The position numbers and the translations under genes were made by a program. Of a stretch of DNA of 7,097 nt, positions 1-5,190 are shown piece by piece. Source of the DNA: Actinomycetota bacterium (lineage in GTDB: Bacteria; Desulfobacterota; Deferrimicrobia; Deferrimicrobiales; Deferrimicrobiaceae); NCBI GenBank assembly GCA_016844415.1, contig JAENIX010000043.1, positions 1 to 7,097 of the forward strand, written 5' to 3'. The notes beneath the pieces are model-generated. The model was not told the DNA's origin, searched no databases, and saw only the letters and a list, made by a program, of their open reading frames with translations. Numbering within the stretch: the first letter of the stretch is position 1; the number at the start of each line of letters is the position of its first letter.

Positions 1-44
1 TTCCCCTGGAACAATGGTGATGCTTTCCTGGCAAAGGCCGGTGT

Positions 45-254
45 TCAGTCGTCCTTCCTGATCCGGACCACCTGGCTGACGCCGGGCAGCGCCTCTATCT
101 CCCGGGAATCCAGGGTGTCGGTGTCTCCGATGACCCCGATGATGATGCGGTTGGCGCCCGTCGACTGGTGGATGTCGAAGCCGTGGTCGATCAGGTACGC
201 CTTGATCGCGTCCAGCGCCTCCTCCGGCGAGTTACGTTTCGTGATGATAAGCAT
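45..254 (-). CDS. Stand-alone DAHP synthase N-terminal (ferredoxin-like) regulatory domain protein
   Basis: The 69-residue product resembles the ferredoxin-like domain at the N-terminus of type I-beta DAHP synthases: it opens MLIITKR, has the core RIIIGVIGDTDTLD (about residues 36-49), and ends with EALPGVSQVVRI (55-66). In that enzyme family this domain, about 65 residues long, binds aromatic end products for feedback control and is fused to the catalytic barrel. Here it ends RKDD and TGA. Neither read-through nor the other two frames in the remaining 44 bases gives the expected start of the barrel. The ATG is preceded by GGAAGGA at 8 nt spacing, inside the end of the chorismate mutase gene 2 bp upstream, so the two are probably cotranscribed. 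A possible next gene could start at TTG 14-12 behind AGGAAAG, but too little remains to name it. Fold assignment is good; a role as a free regulatory subunit is inference. A truncated aroF is the main alternative. Confidence 0.72.
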   Translation of the reverse strand: MLIITKRNSPEEALDAIKAYLIDHGFDIHQSTGANRIIIGVIGDTDTLDSREIEALPGVSQVVRIRKDD

Positions 255-256
255 GG

Positions 257-541
257 TTACGGTCCTTCCATTTTCGACATGATGCGCTCCAGGCGGCGGG
301 ACTCGTCCACGACTCTCTCGAACAGCCGGACGATGGCGCCGTCTTCCAGCGGCCCCGGGTTGTCCCCCGTCATCCGCGCGAAGATGCGCTTCTCGCGGGC
401 GGGGTCGAACACGGGAAGGCCCAGCTCCTTCTTGATGTGGCCGATTTCAAGGGCCAGCCGGGCACGCTCGTTGAATATACGCAGAAGCACATCGTCAAGC
501 AGGTCTATCCGTTTCCGTATGCCGTCGATCTCCACCTTCAC
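257..541 (-). CDS. Monofunctional AroQ-class chorismate mutase
   Basis: Chorismate mutase converts chorismate to prephenate, the branch point to phenylalanine and tyrosine. The 94-residue protein is a complete all-helical AroQ domain with no prephenate dehydratase or dehydrogenase attached. Active-site residues of the E. coli domain can be placed: R9 (Arg11), R26 (Arg28) in NERARLALEIG, K37 (Lys39), D46/R49/E50 (Asp48/Arg51/Glu52) in VFDPAREKR, and S81 (Ser84). The position of E. coli Gln88 is E85, as in yeast-type enzymes, where a protonated Glu serves. GTG 541 gives the longest frame; GTG 535 is a good alternative because GAGG lies 5 nt before it, giving 92 residues. An in-frame stop at 559-557 rules out a longer protein. 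The next gene, 2 bp downstream, encodes a DAHP synthase regulatory domain, which supports a shikimate-pathway operon continuing off the left edge. Confidence 0.88.
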   Translation of the reverse strand: MKVEIDGIRKRIDLLDDVLLRIFNERARLALEIGHIKKELGLPVFDPAREKRIFARMTGDNPGPLEDGAIVRLFERVVDESRRLERIMSKMEGP

Positions 542-547
542 CTCGCA

Positions 548-581
548 GGAACGGTCTCATCGCCGCCGGGTGGCGCGTTCC
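548..581 (-). other. Hairpin just upstream of the chorismate mutase start
   Basis: GGAACG (548-553) is complementary to CGTTCC (576-581), and CGCC (561-564) to GGCG (572-575). Together they form a two-part stem with a 7-nt bulge on one side, immediately before the GTG start read on the minus strand. No poly-U tract follows. The spacer 542-660 must also hold the promoter of this gene pair, because an intrinsic terminator lies just upstream at 661-688, but I see no convincing -35/-10 pair in it. A leader role is only a possibility. Confidence 0.25.
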
Positions 582-656
582 TTTGATCACATTCCTAACA
601 GATATCCCGGTTCTTATCCAGTCCGTCGGCATGCTGCCATCCCTCATCCCTGCCAA

Positions 657-688
657 CAAAAAGGGCGGGGGAATGGTCCCCCGCCCTT
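657..688 (-). terminator. Intrinsic terminator of the Lys/Ala-rich protein gene
   Basis: There is a perfect 12-bp inverted repeat: 661-672 pairs with 677-688 around a 4-nt loop (673-676). The stem core is GGGCGGGGG/CCCCCGCCC. Read on the minus strand the stem runs straight into a T tract (CCCTTTTTG), the textbook Rho-independent form. It sits 27 bp after the stop codon of the gene ending at 716. On the plus strand the stem is followed by GATTTCC, a much poorer tract, so minus is the working direction. Confidence 0.9.
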
Positions 689-715
689 GATTTCCTTACT
701 TGCCCGAGGCGTGAA

Positions 716-1000
716 TTACTTCTTCGGCGCCGCCGGGGGAGGGGTCATCGGCTCGGCAGGCTTCTGCTCGTCGCCCTTGCCTTCCTTCTTGGCTTTCTTC
801 GCGGCCTTTTTCTTCGCGGCCTTCTTCTTCGCGGCCTTCTTCTTCGCCGGCTTCGCGGCCTCGCCTTCCTTCTTTTCCATTCCCGGAGCCGCCTTCGCGG
901 GCTCTGCCGGGGTTGCGGCCTTGGGCTCCGCCGCCACCGCCGTGCCGAGGCACGTCAGGGCGAAAACAACCGCCACCATCAACGAAAGGAACTTCTTCAT
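716..1000 (-). CDS. Exported Lys/Ala-rich repeat protein of unknown function
   Basis: The 94-residue product starts with a clear Sec signal peptide: MKKF, a hydrophobic core LSLMVAVVFALTCLG, and an AxA-type site around residues 21-24 (AVAA). C17 is in a poor lipobox (ALTC), so a lipoprotein is unlikely. The mature part has an Ala/Pro/Glu segment (25-51), a strongly basic Lys/Ala block (52-75, repeats of KKKAA) and a Pro-rich tail ending PPPAAPKK. The basic block resembles the C-terminal tails of histone H1-like proteins, but those are cytoplasmic. ATG 1000 has GGAGG at 9 nt spacing. The gene stands alone, with its own terminator and a candidate promoter upstream. I recognise no family. Binding to polyanions (envelope lipids, extracellular DNA or polysaccharide) would suit the charge, but that is a guess. 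Confidence 0.75.
   Translation of the reverse strand: MKKFLSLMVAVVFALTCLGTAVAAEPKAATPAEPAKAAPGMEKKEGEAAKPAKKKAAKKKAAKKKAAKKAKKEGKGDEQKPAEPMTPPPAAPKK
795..848. repeat. 15-bp tandem repeat coding for the Lys/Ala block
   Basis: The 12-base core TTCTTCGCGGCC recurs exactly at 795, 810 and 825, and a partial copy starts at 840, giving a strict 15-bp period. On the minus strand each unit encodes five residues of the KKKAA series. Because the period is a multiple of three, gain or loss of a unit would keep the frame and only change the length of the basic tract. Confidence 0.9.
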
Positions 1001-1045
1001 ATTCGCTTACCTCCAGTAGGAATAAATTGTACCTGATAACTGTAT

Positions 1046-1061
1046 CTCAAAGAACATGCCA
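1046..1061 (-). promoter_or_regulatory. Candidate sigma54 (-24/-12) promoter for the Lys/Ala-rich protein
   Basis: The minus strand reads TGGCATG, 4 nt, TTGAG. Compared with the sigma54 consensus TGGCACG-N4-TTGCA it keeps the -24 GG, most of the upstream block and the exact spacing, but has GA instead of GC at -12. Transcription would start near 1035, giving a leader of about 35 nt with the ribosome site inside. A TACAAT hexamer at 1031-1026 could be a sigma70 -10, but the only TTG box (1050-1045) is 13 bp away, too close. No enhancer-binding protein gene is in the window. Confidence 0.35.
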
Positions 1062-1077
1062 ATCCGGACCCAGATAC

Positions 1078-1089
1078 ATACACTTGTAT
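1078..1089. promoter_or_regulatory. Small inverted repeat in the AT-rich divergent spacer
   Basis: ATACA and TGTAT flank a 2-nt centre, giving a 5-2-5 dyad. A second dyad lies just right of it, GAATAT (1096-1101) with ATATTC (1113-1118). Both sit in the only AT-rich stretch of the spacer, between the sigma54-like element and the prs promoter candidate, where an activator or repressor could bind. Short AT-rich dyads arise easily by chance. Confidence 0.2.
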
Positions 1090-1120
1090 TATAAGGAATA
1101 TAATATCAGCCAATATTCAT

Positions 1121-1150
1121 GCTCCCTTCCCGGTTACCCGGATAGGGAGC
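1121..1150. other. Hairpin upstream of prs (GCTCCCT/AGGGAGC)
   Basis: GCTCCCT (1121-1127) pairs perfectly with AGGGAGC (1144-1150). After a 2x2 internal loop, CCGG (1130-1133) pairs with CCGG (1138-1141) across the loop TTAC. A second hairpin follows at once, TTCCCC (1154-1159) with GGGGAA (1164-1169). Neither is followed by a T tract on either strand. I could not match them to a known riboswitch or leader. They may belong to a small RNA or to a long prs leader transcribed from further upstream. Confidence 0.45.
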
Positions 1151-1189
1151 CGTTTCCCCATTTGGGGAATGGCTCTGCATGAAAGTAGT

Positions 1190-1213
1190 CTTCCTTTTCC
1201 GCTTCCTTTTCCG
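1190..1213. repeat. Two tandem copies of CTTCCTTTTCCG
   Basis: Positions 1190-1201 and 1202-1213 are identical 12-mers head to tail, almost purely pyrimidine on the plus strand. They end directly before the candidate -35 box of prs (1215-1220). The location suits a binding site or a spacer expansion, but no function can be read from the sequence. Confidence 0.85.
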
Positions 1214-1214
1214 C

Positions 1215-1244
1215 TTGCAAAAACGCGGTGTAAAGGTATATCAT
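1215..1244 (+). promoter_or_regulatory. Candidate sigma70 promoter of prs
   Basis: TTGCAA (1215-1220) and TATCAT (1239-1244, five of six matches to TATAAT) are separated by 18 bp. An overlapping TATATC (1237-1242) would give 16 bp. Start of transcription would fall near 1251, leaving a leader of about 38 nt before GTG 1289 with its ribosome binding site AGGGGA. A TATAAT at 1099-1104 further upstream lacks a -35 partner. Confidence 0.4.
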
Positions 1245-1288
1245 TCATTTCTTTCGGGTTGCGGGCATCTCCCAACAGGGGAACAGGT

Positions 1289-2224
1289 GTGACCAGGATC
1301 AAACTATTCTCGGGGAACGCCAACGTCGAGCTGGCGAAGGAGATCTGCGCGTTTCTCTGCATCCCGCTGGGGACCGCCGACATCCGGCGGTTCAGCGATG
1401 GGGAGATCAACGTGGAGATCCGCGATAACGTGCGCGGCGTGGACGTCTTCATCGTCCAGTCTACCTGCCCTCCCGTGAACGACAACCTGATGGAGCTGCT
1501 GATCCTGATGGACGCGCTCAAGCGCGCGTCCGCGCAGCGGGTGACGGCCGTCATACCCTACTACGGCTACGCCCGGCAGGATCGCAAGGTGCTCCCGCGC
1601 GCCCCGATCACGGCAAAGCTGGTGGCGGACATGCTGACGGCCGCCGGGGTGTCGAGGGTCCTCACAGTGGACCTCCACGCCGGGCAGATCCAGGGTTTTT
1701 TCAACATCCCGGTCGACCACCTGTATTCGGCGCCGGTGTTGCTGGAGCATATAAAGGCGAATTACGGGAACGACACCGTGATAGTTTCGCCGGACGCGGG
1801 CGGAGTCGAGCGGGCGCGGGCGTTCGCCAAGCGGCTGAACTCGCCGATGGCGATCATCGACAAGAGGCGCTTGGCCCCCAACGTGGCCCAGGTCATGACG
1901 ATCATCGGCGATGTGGAAGGGAAGACGGCGATCCTTCTCGACGACATGGTGGACACCGCGGGGACGCTGGTCATGTCGGCCGATGCCCTCAAGAAAGAGG
2001 GGGCGAAGCGCATTTTCGCCATGGCCACCCACGCCGTCCTGTCCGGGCCGGCGATAGAGCGGCTCGAAAAATCCGTCATCGAGGAGCTGGTGGTGACCGA
2101 CACCATCCCCCTCGGCGCGAAGTCGTCCTGCAGGAAGATCCGGGTCCTGTCGGTGGCCGGCCTCCTCGGGGAAGCCATCAAGCGGATCCATTTCCACGAT
2201 TCGGTAAGTTCGCTGTTCGTCTAG
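1289..2224 (+). CDS. prs: Ribose-phosphate pyrophosphokinase (PRPP synthetase)
   Basis: Transfers pyrophosphate from ATP to ribose 5-phosphate to make PRPP for purine, pyrimidine, NAD, histidine and tryptophan synthesis; cytoplasmic. The 311-residue product has the usual class I length. It shows IKLFSGNAN at the N-terminus, the flexible ATP loop [15 protein letters not shown] (96-110), the catalytic His130 in [12 protein letters not shown], and the PRPP-binding loop [13 protein letters not shown] (215-227). The start is GTG 1289: AGGGGA lies 6 nt before it and homology to known Prs begins there. The frame stays open back to 1169, but that 40-residue extension has no family counterpart. First gene of the plus-strand operon; rplY follows after 13 bp. 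In Geobacter-like genomes prs usually follows ispE, which is absent here. Confidence 0.97.
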   Translation: MTRIKLFSGNANVELAKEICAFLCIPLGTADIRRFSDGEINVEIRDNVRGVDVFIVQSTCPPVNDNLMELLILMDALKRASAQRVTAVIPYYGYARQDRKVLPRAPITAKLVADMLTAAGVSRVLTVDLHAGQIQGFFNIPVDHLYSAPVLLEHIKANYGNDTVIVSPDAGGVERARAFAKRLNSPMAIIDKRRLAPNVAQVMTIIGDVEGKTAILLDDMVDTAGTLVMSADALKKEGAKRIFAMATHAVLSGPAIERLEKSVIEELVVTDTIPLGAKSSCRKIRVLSVAGLLGEAIKRIHFHDSVSSLFV

Positions 2225-2237
2225 GAGGAGAGAAGGA

Positions 2238-2909
2238 ATGGCCACGATGGAACTGGCGGCGGCGCGCCGCCTGGAGACCGGCAAGGAGATCAACCGGAAA
2301 CGGCTTGTCAAGGGAAGGGTCCCGGGGGTCATATACGGGAAAGGTCTCGAGACGCGGCCGCTGGAATTCGAGCGGCGCGACCTGGAGAAGTTTCTCTCCG
2401 TCGCGAGGCGGGGAACGGTCGTCGTCAAGATGAGCGTGACCGATGGAGCTGCCGCCAACGAGTCTTTCGCGGTGCTTAAGGAGGTCCAGACGGACCCCCG
2501 GACCGACCGCGTCATCCACGTCGACTTCTACGAGGTGGCGCTCGGGCAGAAGTTCCGGATCGAGGTGCCGCTGCGGTTCCGCGGGAAGGCGGCCGGGATC
2601 GAGCTGGGAGGCGTCCTCGAGCAGGTCGTCCGTTCCCTCGAGGTGGAGTGCACGCCCGACAGCGTTCCCGAATCCATCGAGGTGAACGTGTCGCACCTCG
2701 GGCTCGGCCAGTCGCTGCAGCTGGGGCACCTGACCTTTCCGGAAGGCGTGCATCCAGTGGAGAAAGACATGAAGATGACCATCGTCTCGGTTCACACTCC
2801 GAAGGTCGAGGAAGTGGTCACGCCGGCGCCCGAGGAAGGCGTCGAGGCGGTGGAGGGCGCCAGTGTCGCGGAGCCCGCTGAGAAGGAGAAGGACAAGCAG
2901 AAGCCATAG
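2238..2909 (+). CDS. rplY: 50S ribosomal protein L25, long general-stress (Ctc) form
   Basis: Binds 5S rRNA in the large ribosomal subunit. The 223-residue protein is the two-domain Ctc/TL5 form, not the short 94-residue E. coli type. The N-terminal L25 domain (about 1-97) carries KGRVPGVIYGKG (25-36) and VQTDPRTDRVIHVDFYEV (83-100). The C-terminal beta domain (about 100-188) contains the IPLRF-like segment IEVPLRFRGKAAG and GGVLEQVVRSLEV. After residue 190 there is a disordered Glu/Ala/Val tail ending in Lys residues. ATG 2238 is preceded by GGAGGAG that begins at the prs stop. Its last 47 bases overlap the start of pth in the +1 frame, so the charged tail DNA also encodes the Pth N-terminus. 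The prs - rplY - pth order is common in Proteobacteria. Confidence 0.96.
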   Translation: MATMELAAARRLETGKEINRKRLVKGRVPGVIYGKGLETRPLEFERRDLEKFLSVARRGTVVVKMSVTDGAAANESFAVLKEVQTDPRTDRVIHVDFYEVALGQKFRIEVPLRFRGKAAGIELGGVLEQVVRSLEVECTPDSVPESIEVNVSHLGLGQSLQLGHLTFPEGVHPVEKDMKMTIVSVHTPKVEEVVTPAPEEGVEAVEGASVAEPAEKEKDKQKP

Positions 2910-3594
2910 CCGCCCGAAGCTCCTGATCGTGGGCCTGGGGAACCCGGGCCGGAGGTACGCCAGGACGCTTCACAACGCGGGGTTCATGGCGATCGAGCTG
3001 CTTGCGCGCTCCATGGGTGTGAGGCTCGCAGCCGCGGGAGACCTTGATCGCGGTACCGGCGGCGGCGATGAGGCGATCCCTGTCCTGCTGGCCCGGCCCA
3101 GGACGTACATGAACCTGAGCGGCCTCGCGGTGGCGCCGGTCTACCGGGCATACGCCGAATCCCCCGGGGACCTTATCGTCATCCACGACGACCTGGACAT
3201 CCCGCCCGGGCAGGTCCGGCTCAAGCGGGGAGGCGGGACGGGCGGGCATAACGGTTTGCGGTCCCTGCAGGATGAGCTCGGGACCCGGGAGTTCCTGCGG
3301 GTGCGGATCGGGATCGGCCGGCCCGCGGAAGGGGTGGACCCGGCGGACTTCGTTCTTTCGCCGCCGCCGCCTGAGATCGTTGATGCATTTCTCGAGGGCG
3401 TCGCCGCCGCCGGGAAAGCCGTCCAGGATATTCTGAGGGACGGCTTCGACAAGGCAATGACGCGCTGGAACGCCCGGCGCGCAAGTCCCTCACCGGATTC
3501 CGGGGAGGGCGACATACTCCTTGCTCCCGGTGGAAAGACCGGGGGCTCGATAAGCCGAAAGGAGGCTAAGAAATCCCATGCCGAAGAAGTATGA
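2863..3594 (+). CDS. pth: Peptidyl-tRNA hydrolase with N- and C-terminal extensions
   Basis: Cleaves peptidyl-tRNA released from stalled ribosomes, recycling tRNA. Family signature residues are present: N27 in LIVGLGNPG, catalytic H37 in LHNAG, N84 in TYMNLSG, D109 in VIHDDLD, and N130 in GGGTGGHNGL, followed by LRVRIGIGRP. The core runs from about residue 19 to 206. GTG 2863 is the only good start: GGAGGG lies 5 nt before it and no ATG occurs before the conserved core. This adds an Arg/Ser-rich leader (MSRSPLRRRR onward, 18 residues) read out of frame from the rplY tail. The roughly 37-residue C-terminal extension is Ser/Gly-rich, unlike E. coli Pth (194 residues). It overlaps rpsF by 17 bp and covers the rpsF leader, so it may be tolerated rather than functional. 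CTG 2878 is an alternative start. Confidence 0.93.
   Translation: MSRSPLRRRRTSRSHSRPKLLIVGLGNPGRRYARTLHNAGFMAIELLARSMGVRLAAAGDLDRGTGGGDEAIPVLLARPRTYMNLSGLAVAPVYRAYAESPGDLIVIHDDLDIPPGQVRLKRGGGTGGHNGLRSLQDELGTREFLRVRIGIGRPAEGVDPADFVLSPPPPEIVDAFLEGVAAAGKAVQDILRDGFDKAMTRWNARRASPSPDSGEGDILLAPGGKTGGSISRKEAKKSHAEEV
3491..3565 (+). promoter_or_regulatory. Possible structured rpsF leader that can hide its ribosome binding site
   Basis: A strong hairpin is formed by 3523-3531 (GCTCCCGGT) and 3538-3546 (ACCGGGGGC), 9 bp with one G-U pair and loop GGAAAG. Directly before it, CTCCTT (3517-3522) is complementary to AAGGAG (3559-3564), the core of the rpsF Shine-Dalgarno site. CACCGG (3491-3496) can instead pair with CCGGTG (3527-3532), a competing fold. 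The S6:S18 complex is known to bind structured rpsF leaders in many bacteria; whether this is such an element is inference. The segment also codes for the Pth C-terminus. Confidence 0.35.
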
Positions 3595-3961
3595 AACCGT
3601 GGTCCTGTTCGACCCCGAACTCCCCGAAGACAAGCGCAAGGAGTTCCTCGCCAAGCTGGCGGGAGTGATCGGTTCCTACCAGGGGGAGGTCCTGAAGCAG
3701 GACGACTGGGGAACCCGGAAGCTGGCCTACCAGATCCGCAAGAAGGTCAACGCGTTCTACACGTTCCTTCTCTACACCGGAAACCGCGGAGTGGTGGAGG
3801 AGGTGGAGCGCAACATCAAGATCTTCGACGGGGTCCTGCGTCACATGACGTGCCGCGTGGAGATCCAGGTCAAGGGGAAGGCCGCCCCGGCTGAGGCGCC
3901 GTCCCCTGCGGAAGAACAGCCGCCGCCGGCGGGGGCTCCTCCCGCAGCCCCGGCCCAGTAA
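3578..3961 (+). CDS. rpsF: 30S ribosomal protein S6
   Basis: S6 binds the central domain of 16S rRNA as a heterodimer with S18, which is encoded two genes downstream. The 127-residue product has the family's beta-alpha fold: KKYETVVLFDPEL at the start, then DDWGTRKLAYQIRKK (42-56, the S6 signature) and YTFLLYTGN. A low-complexity Ala/Pro/Glu tail follows residue 100, so it is longer than a minimal S6 of about 95-100 residues; tails of variable length are normal for S6. ATG 3578 follows AAAGGAGG (3558-3565) at a rather long spacing of 12 nt and overlaps the end of pth by 17 bp. ychF, often found between pth and rpsF in related operons, is absent. Confidence 0.97.
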   Translation: MPKKYETVVLFDPELPEDKRKEFLAKLAGVIGSYQGEVLKQDDWGTRKLAYQIRKKVNAFYTFLLYTGNRGVVEEVERNIKIFDGVLRHMTCRVEIQVKGKAAPAEAPSPAEEQPPPAGAPPAAPAQ

Positions 3962-3974
3962 GGAGGAGGTTCCG

Positions 3975-4379
3975 ATGGTAACCTTCAACCGGGTCATCCT
4001 GGCCGGCAACCTCGTCCGGGACCCGGAAATCCGCTATCTGCCTTCCGGTCTCTCGGTGACGAGCTTCGGGATCGCGGTCAATTCCCGGTACAAGCAGAAC
4101 AACGAGGTCAAGGAGGAGGTGTCGTTCTTCGACATCGTGGTATTCGGCAAGCAGGGAGAGAACTGCGCCGAGTACCTTTCCAAGGGGCGGCCCGTCCTGG
4201 TGGAGGGGCGGCTCCGGCAGCGGCGGTGGGAAGCGGACGGGGTCAAGAAAAGCAAGATCGAAGTGGTTGCCCAGAACGTGCAGTTCCTCGGGTCTCCCGG
4301 CGGCGGTGCGGGCAAGAGCGCCCCGGAAGGAACGCCGGCCCCGGGCGGCGAAAGCGTTGACGACGACACCCCGTTCTAA
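3975..4379 (+). CDS. ssb: Single-stranded DNA-binding protein
   Basis: Coats single-stranded DNA in replication, repair and recombination and recruits partners through its C-terminal tip. The 134-residue protein has the OB fold at 1-106 ([18 protein letters not shown], then [31 protein letters not shown]). A short Gly/Pro/Ala linker (107-127) follows, and the acidic tip is DDDTPF, one residue off the classic DDDIPF. The linker is short compared with E. coli SSB (178 residues in all). ATG 3975 has GGAGGAGG just before it, 13 bp after rpsF. Its place between rpsF and rpsR matches the Firmicutes arrangement; E. coli has the SSB-like primosomal gene priB in the same slot. Confidence 0.96.
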   Translation: MVTFNRVILAGNLVRDPEIRYLPSGLSVTSFGIAVNSRYKQNNEVKEEVSFFDIVVFGKQGENCAEYLSKGRPVLVEGRLRQRRWEADGVKKSKIEVVAQNVQFLGSPGGGAGKSAPEGTPAPGGESVDDDTPF

Positions 4380-4428
4380 ACGGACGGGGCGCAACGATAA
4401 CATCCGATCACCAGGAGGAATAGGAGCG

Positions 4429-4722
4429 ATGGCCATCCCGACGAGAAACCCCCGGCACAACAGCGGGCGCGAGGGCGGCGGCCCCGGAGGGCCGAAGAGG
4501 CGCTACGTCCGCAAGAAGTTCTGCCGGTTCTGCGCGGAAAAGGAGCTTCAGCTCGACTACAAGAACGTCTACATGATAAAGCAGTTCGTCTCCGAGCGCG
4601 GGAAGATCGTCCCGCGGCGCATCTCGGGGACCTGCGCCAAGCATCAGCGGAAGCTTACGGTGGAAATAAAGAAGGCGCGCATCGTGGCGCTGATATCGTT
4701 CACCGCCACCCAGGTCCGGTAG
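4429..4722 (+). CDS. rpsR: 30S ribosomal protein S18, zinc-ligand (C+) form
   Basis: Partner of S6 in the 30S platform. The 97-residue product contains the S18 core: [36 protein letters not shown] and [22 protein letters not shown]. Four possible zinc ligands are retained: C32 and C35 (CxxC), with C69 and H72 (CxxH). E. coli S18 has lost most of these. A Gly/Arg/Pro-rich N-terminal extension of about 25 residues makes it longer than E. coli S18 (75 residues). ATG 4429 is used with AGGAGG at 10 nt; the frame is open further upstream but that part lies within ssb and has no S18 similarity. It lies 49 bp after ssb, the widest gap in the operon, and 10 bp before rplI. Confidence 0.96.
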   Translation: MAIPTRNPRHNSGREGGGPGGPKRRYVRKKFCRFCAEKELQLDYKNVYMIKQFVSERGKIVPRRISGTCAKHQRKLTVEIKKARIVALISFTATQVR

Positions 4723-4732
4723 GAGGGCGGCG

Positions 4733-5179
4733 ATGAAGGTCATCCTGCGCGAAGACTTGGAAAAGCTTGGCAAGGCGGGCGACGTAGTCAAGGTGGCCGA
4801 CGGGTTCGGGCGCAACTACCTCATCCCGCGGAAGCTGGCGGTGCCTGCGAACGTACGGAACCTCAAATCCCTCGATCATGACAGGCGGGTGATCGAGGCG
4901 CGTGTGAAGAAATCCCGGAAGAGCGCCGAATCGCTGGCTACGAGGCTCCAGGCGGTGTCTGTAACGATCTCCGCAAAGGCGGGCGAGGAGGGGAAGCTGT
5001 TCGGCGCGATCACGTCCAGGGACATCGCCGAAGCGCTGGAAAAGGCCGGCGTCCCCGTCGACAGGAAGATGATCCAGCTTCCCGATCCGATAAAGCACCT
5101 GGGCGACTACAAGGTCAAGGTGAAGGCGGGGGCCGATTTCCAGCCCGAGGTCTCCGTGAGCGTGGTGGCGGAAGCGTAA
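4733..5179 (+). CDS. rplI: 50S ribosomal protein L9
   Basis: L9 is an elongated two-domain protein of the large subunit near the L1 stalk that helps maintain reading frame. The 148 residues match the normal length (E. coli 149). The N-terminal rRNA-binding domain holds the signature GKAGDVVKVADGFGRNYLIP (13-32), followed by a long connecting helix (about 41-74, rich in Arg/Lys/Glu) and the C-terminal domain with GKLFGAITSRDIAEAL (87-102). ATG 4733 follows GGAGGG at 5 nt, which overlaps the rpsR stop. dnaB begins 20-26 bp downstream, an old and widespread rplI-dnaB pairing. Confidence 0.97.
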   Translation: MKVILREDLEKLGKAGDVVKVADGFGRNYLIPRKLAVPANVRNLKSLDHDRRVIEARVKKSRKSAESLATRLQAVSVTISAKAGEEGKLFGAITSRDIAEALEKAGVPVDRKMIQLPDPIKHLGDYKVKVKAGADFQPEVSVSVVAEA

Positions 5180-5190
5180 CCGGTACAGGG

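Noticed and set aside
168..1019. Plus-strand open frame of 283 codons crossing the chorismate mutase, terminator and Lys/Ala gene
   Set aside because: It is antisense to two genes and runs straight through a perfect intrinsic terminator. Its FFFAAFFFAAF-like part is just the complement of the Lys/Ala repeat.
1169..1288. N-terminal extension of Prs starting at ATG 1169
   Set aside because: Known Prs proteins begin at the IKLFSGNAN segment. GTG 1289 has a well-placed AGGGGA, and the extension would include the candidate promoter.
1020..1288. tRNA or riboswitch in the prs upstream region
   Set aside because: No T-loop-like GGTTCGA sequence or cloverleaf is visible, and the hairpins lack the conserved bases of c-di-GMP, cobalamin or purine riboswitches.
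1304..2515. Long open frame of about 400 codons on the minus strand opposite prs and rplY
   Set aside because: It is antisense to two firmly identified genes, has Arg/His/Pro-rich composition typical of GC-rich shadow frames, and shows no recognisable domain.
4369..4389. Terminator after ssb (CCCCGT with ACGGGG)
   Set aside because: The stem is only 6 bp with a 9-nt loop, overlaps an alternative CCGTT/AACGG fold, and has no T tract. rpsR follows on the same strand with a good ribosome site.
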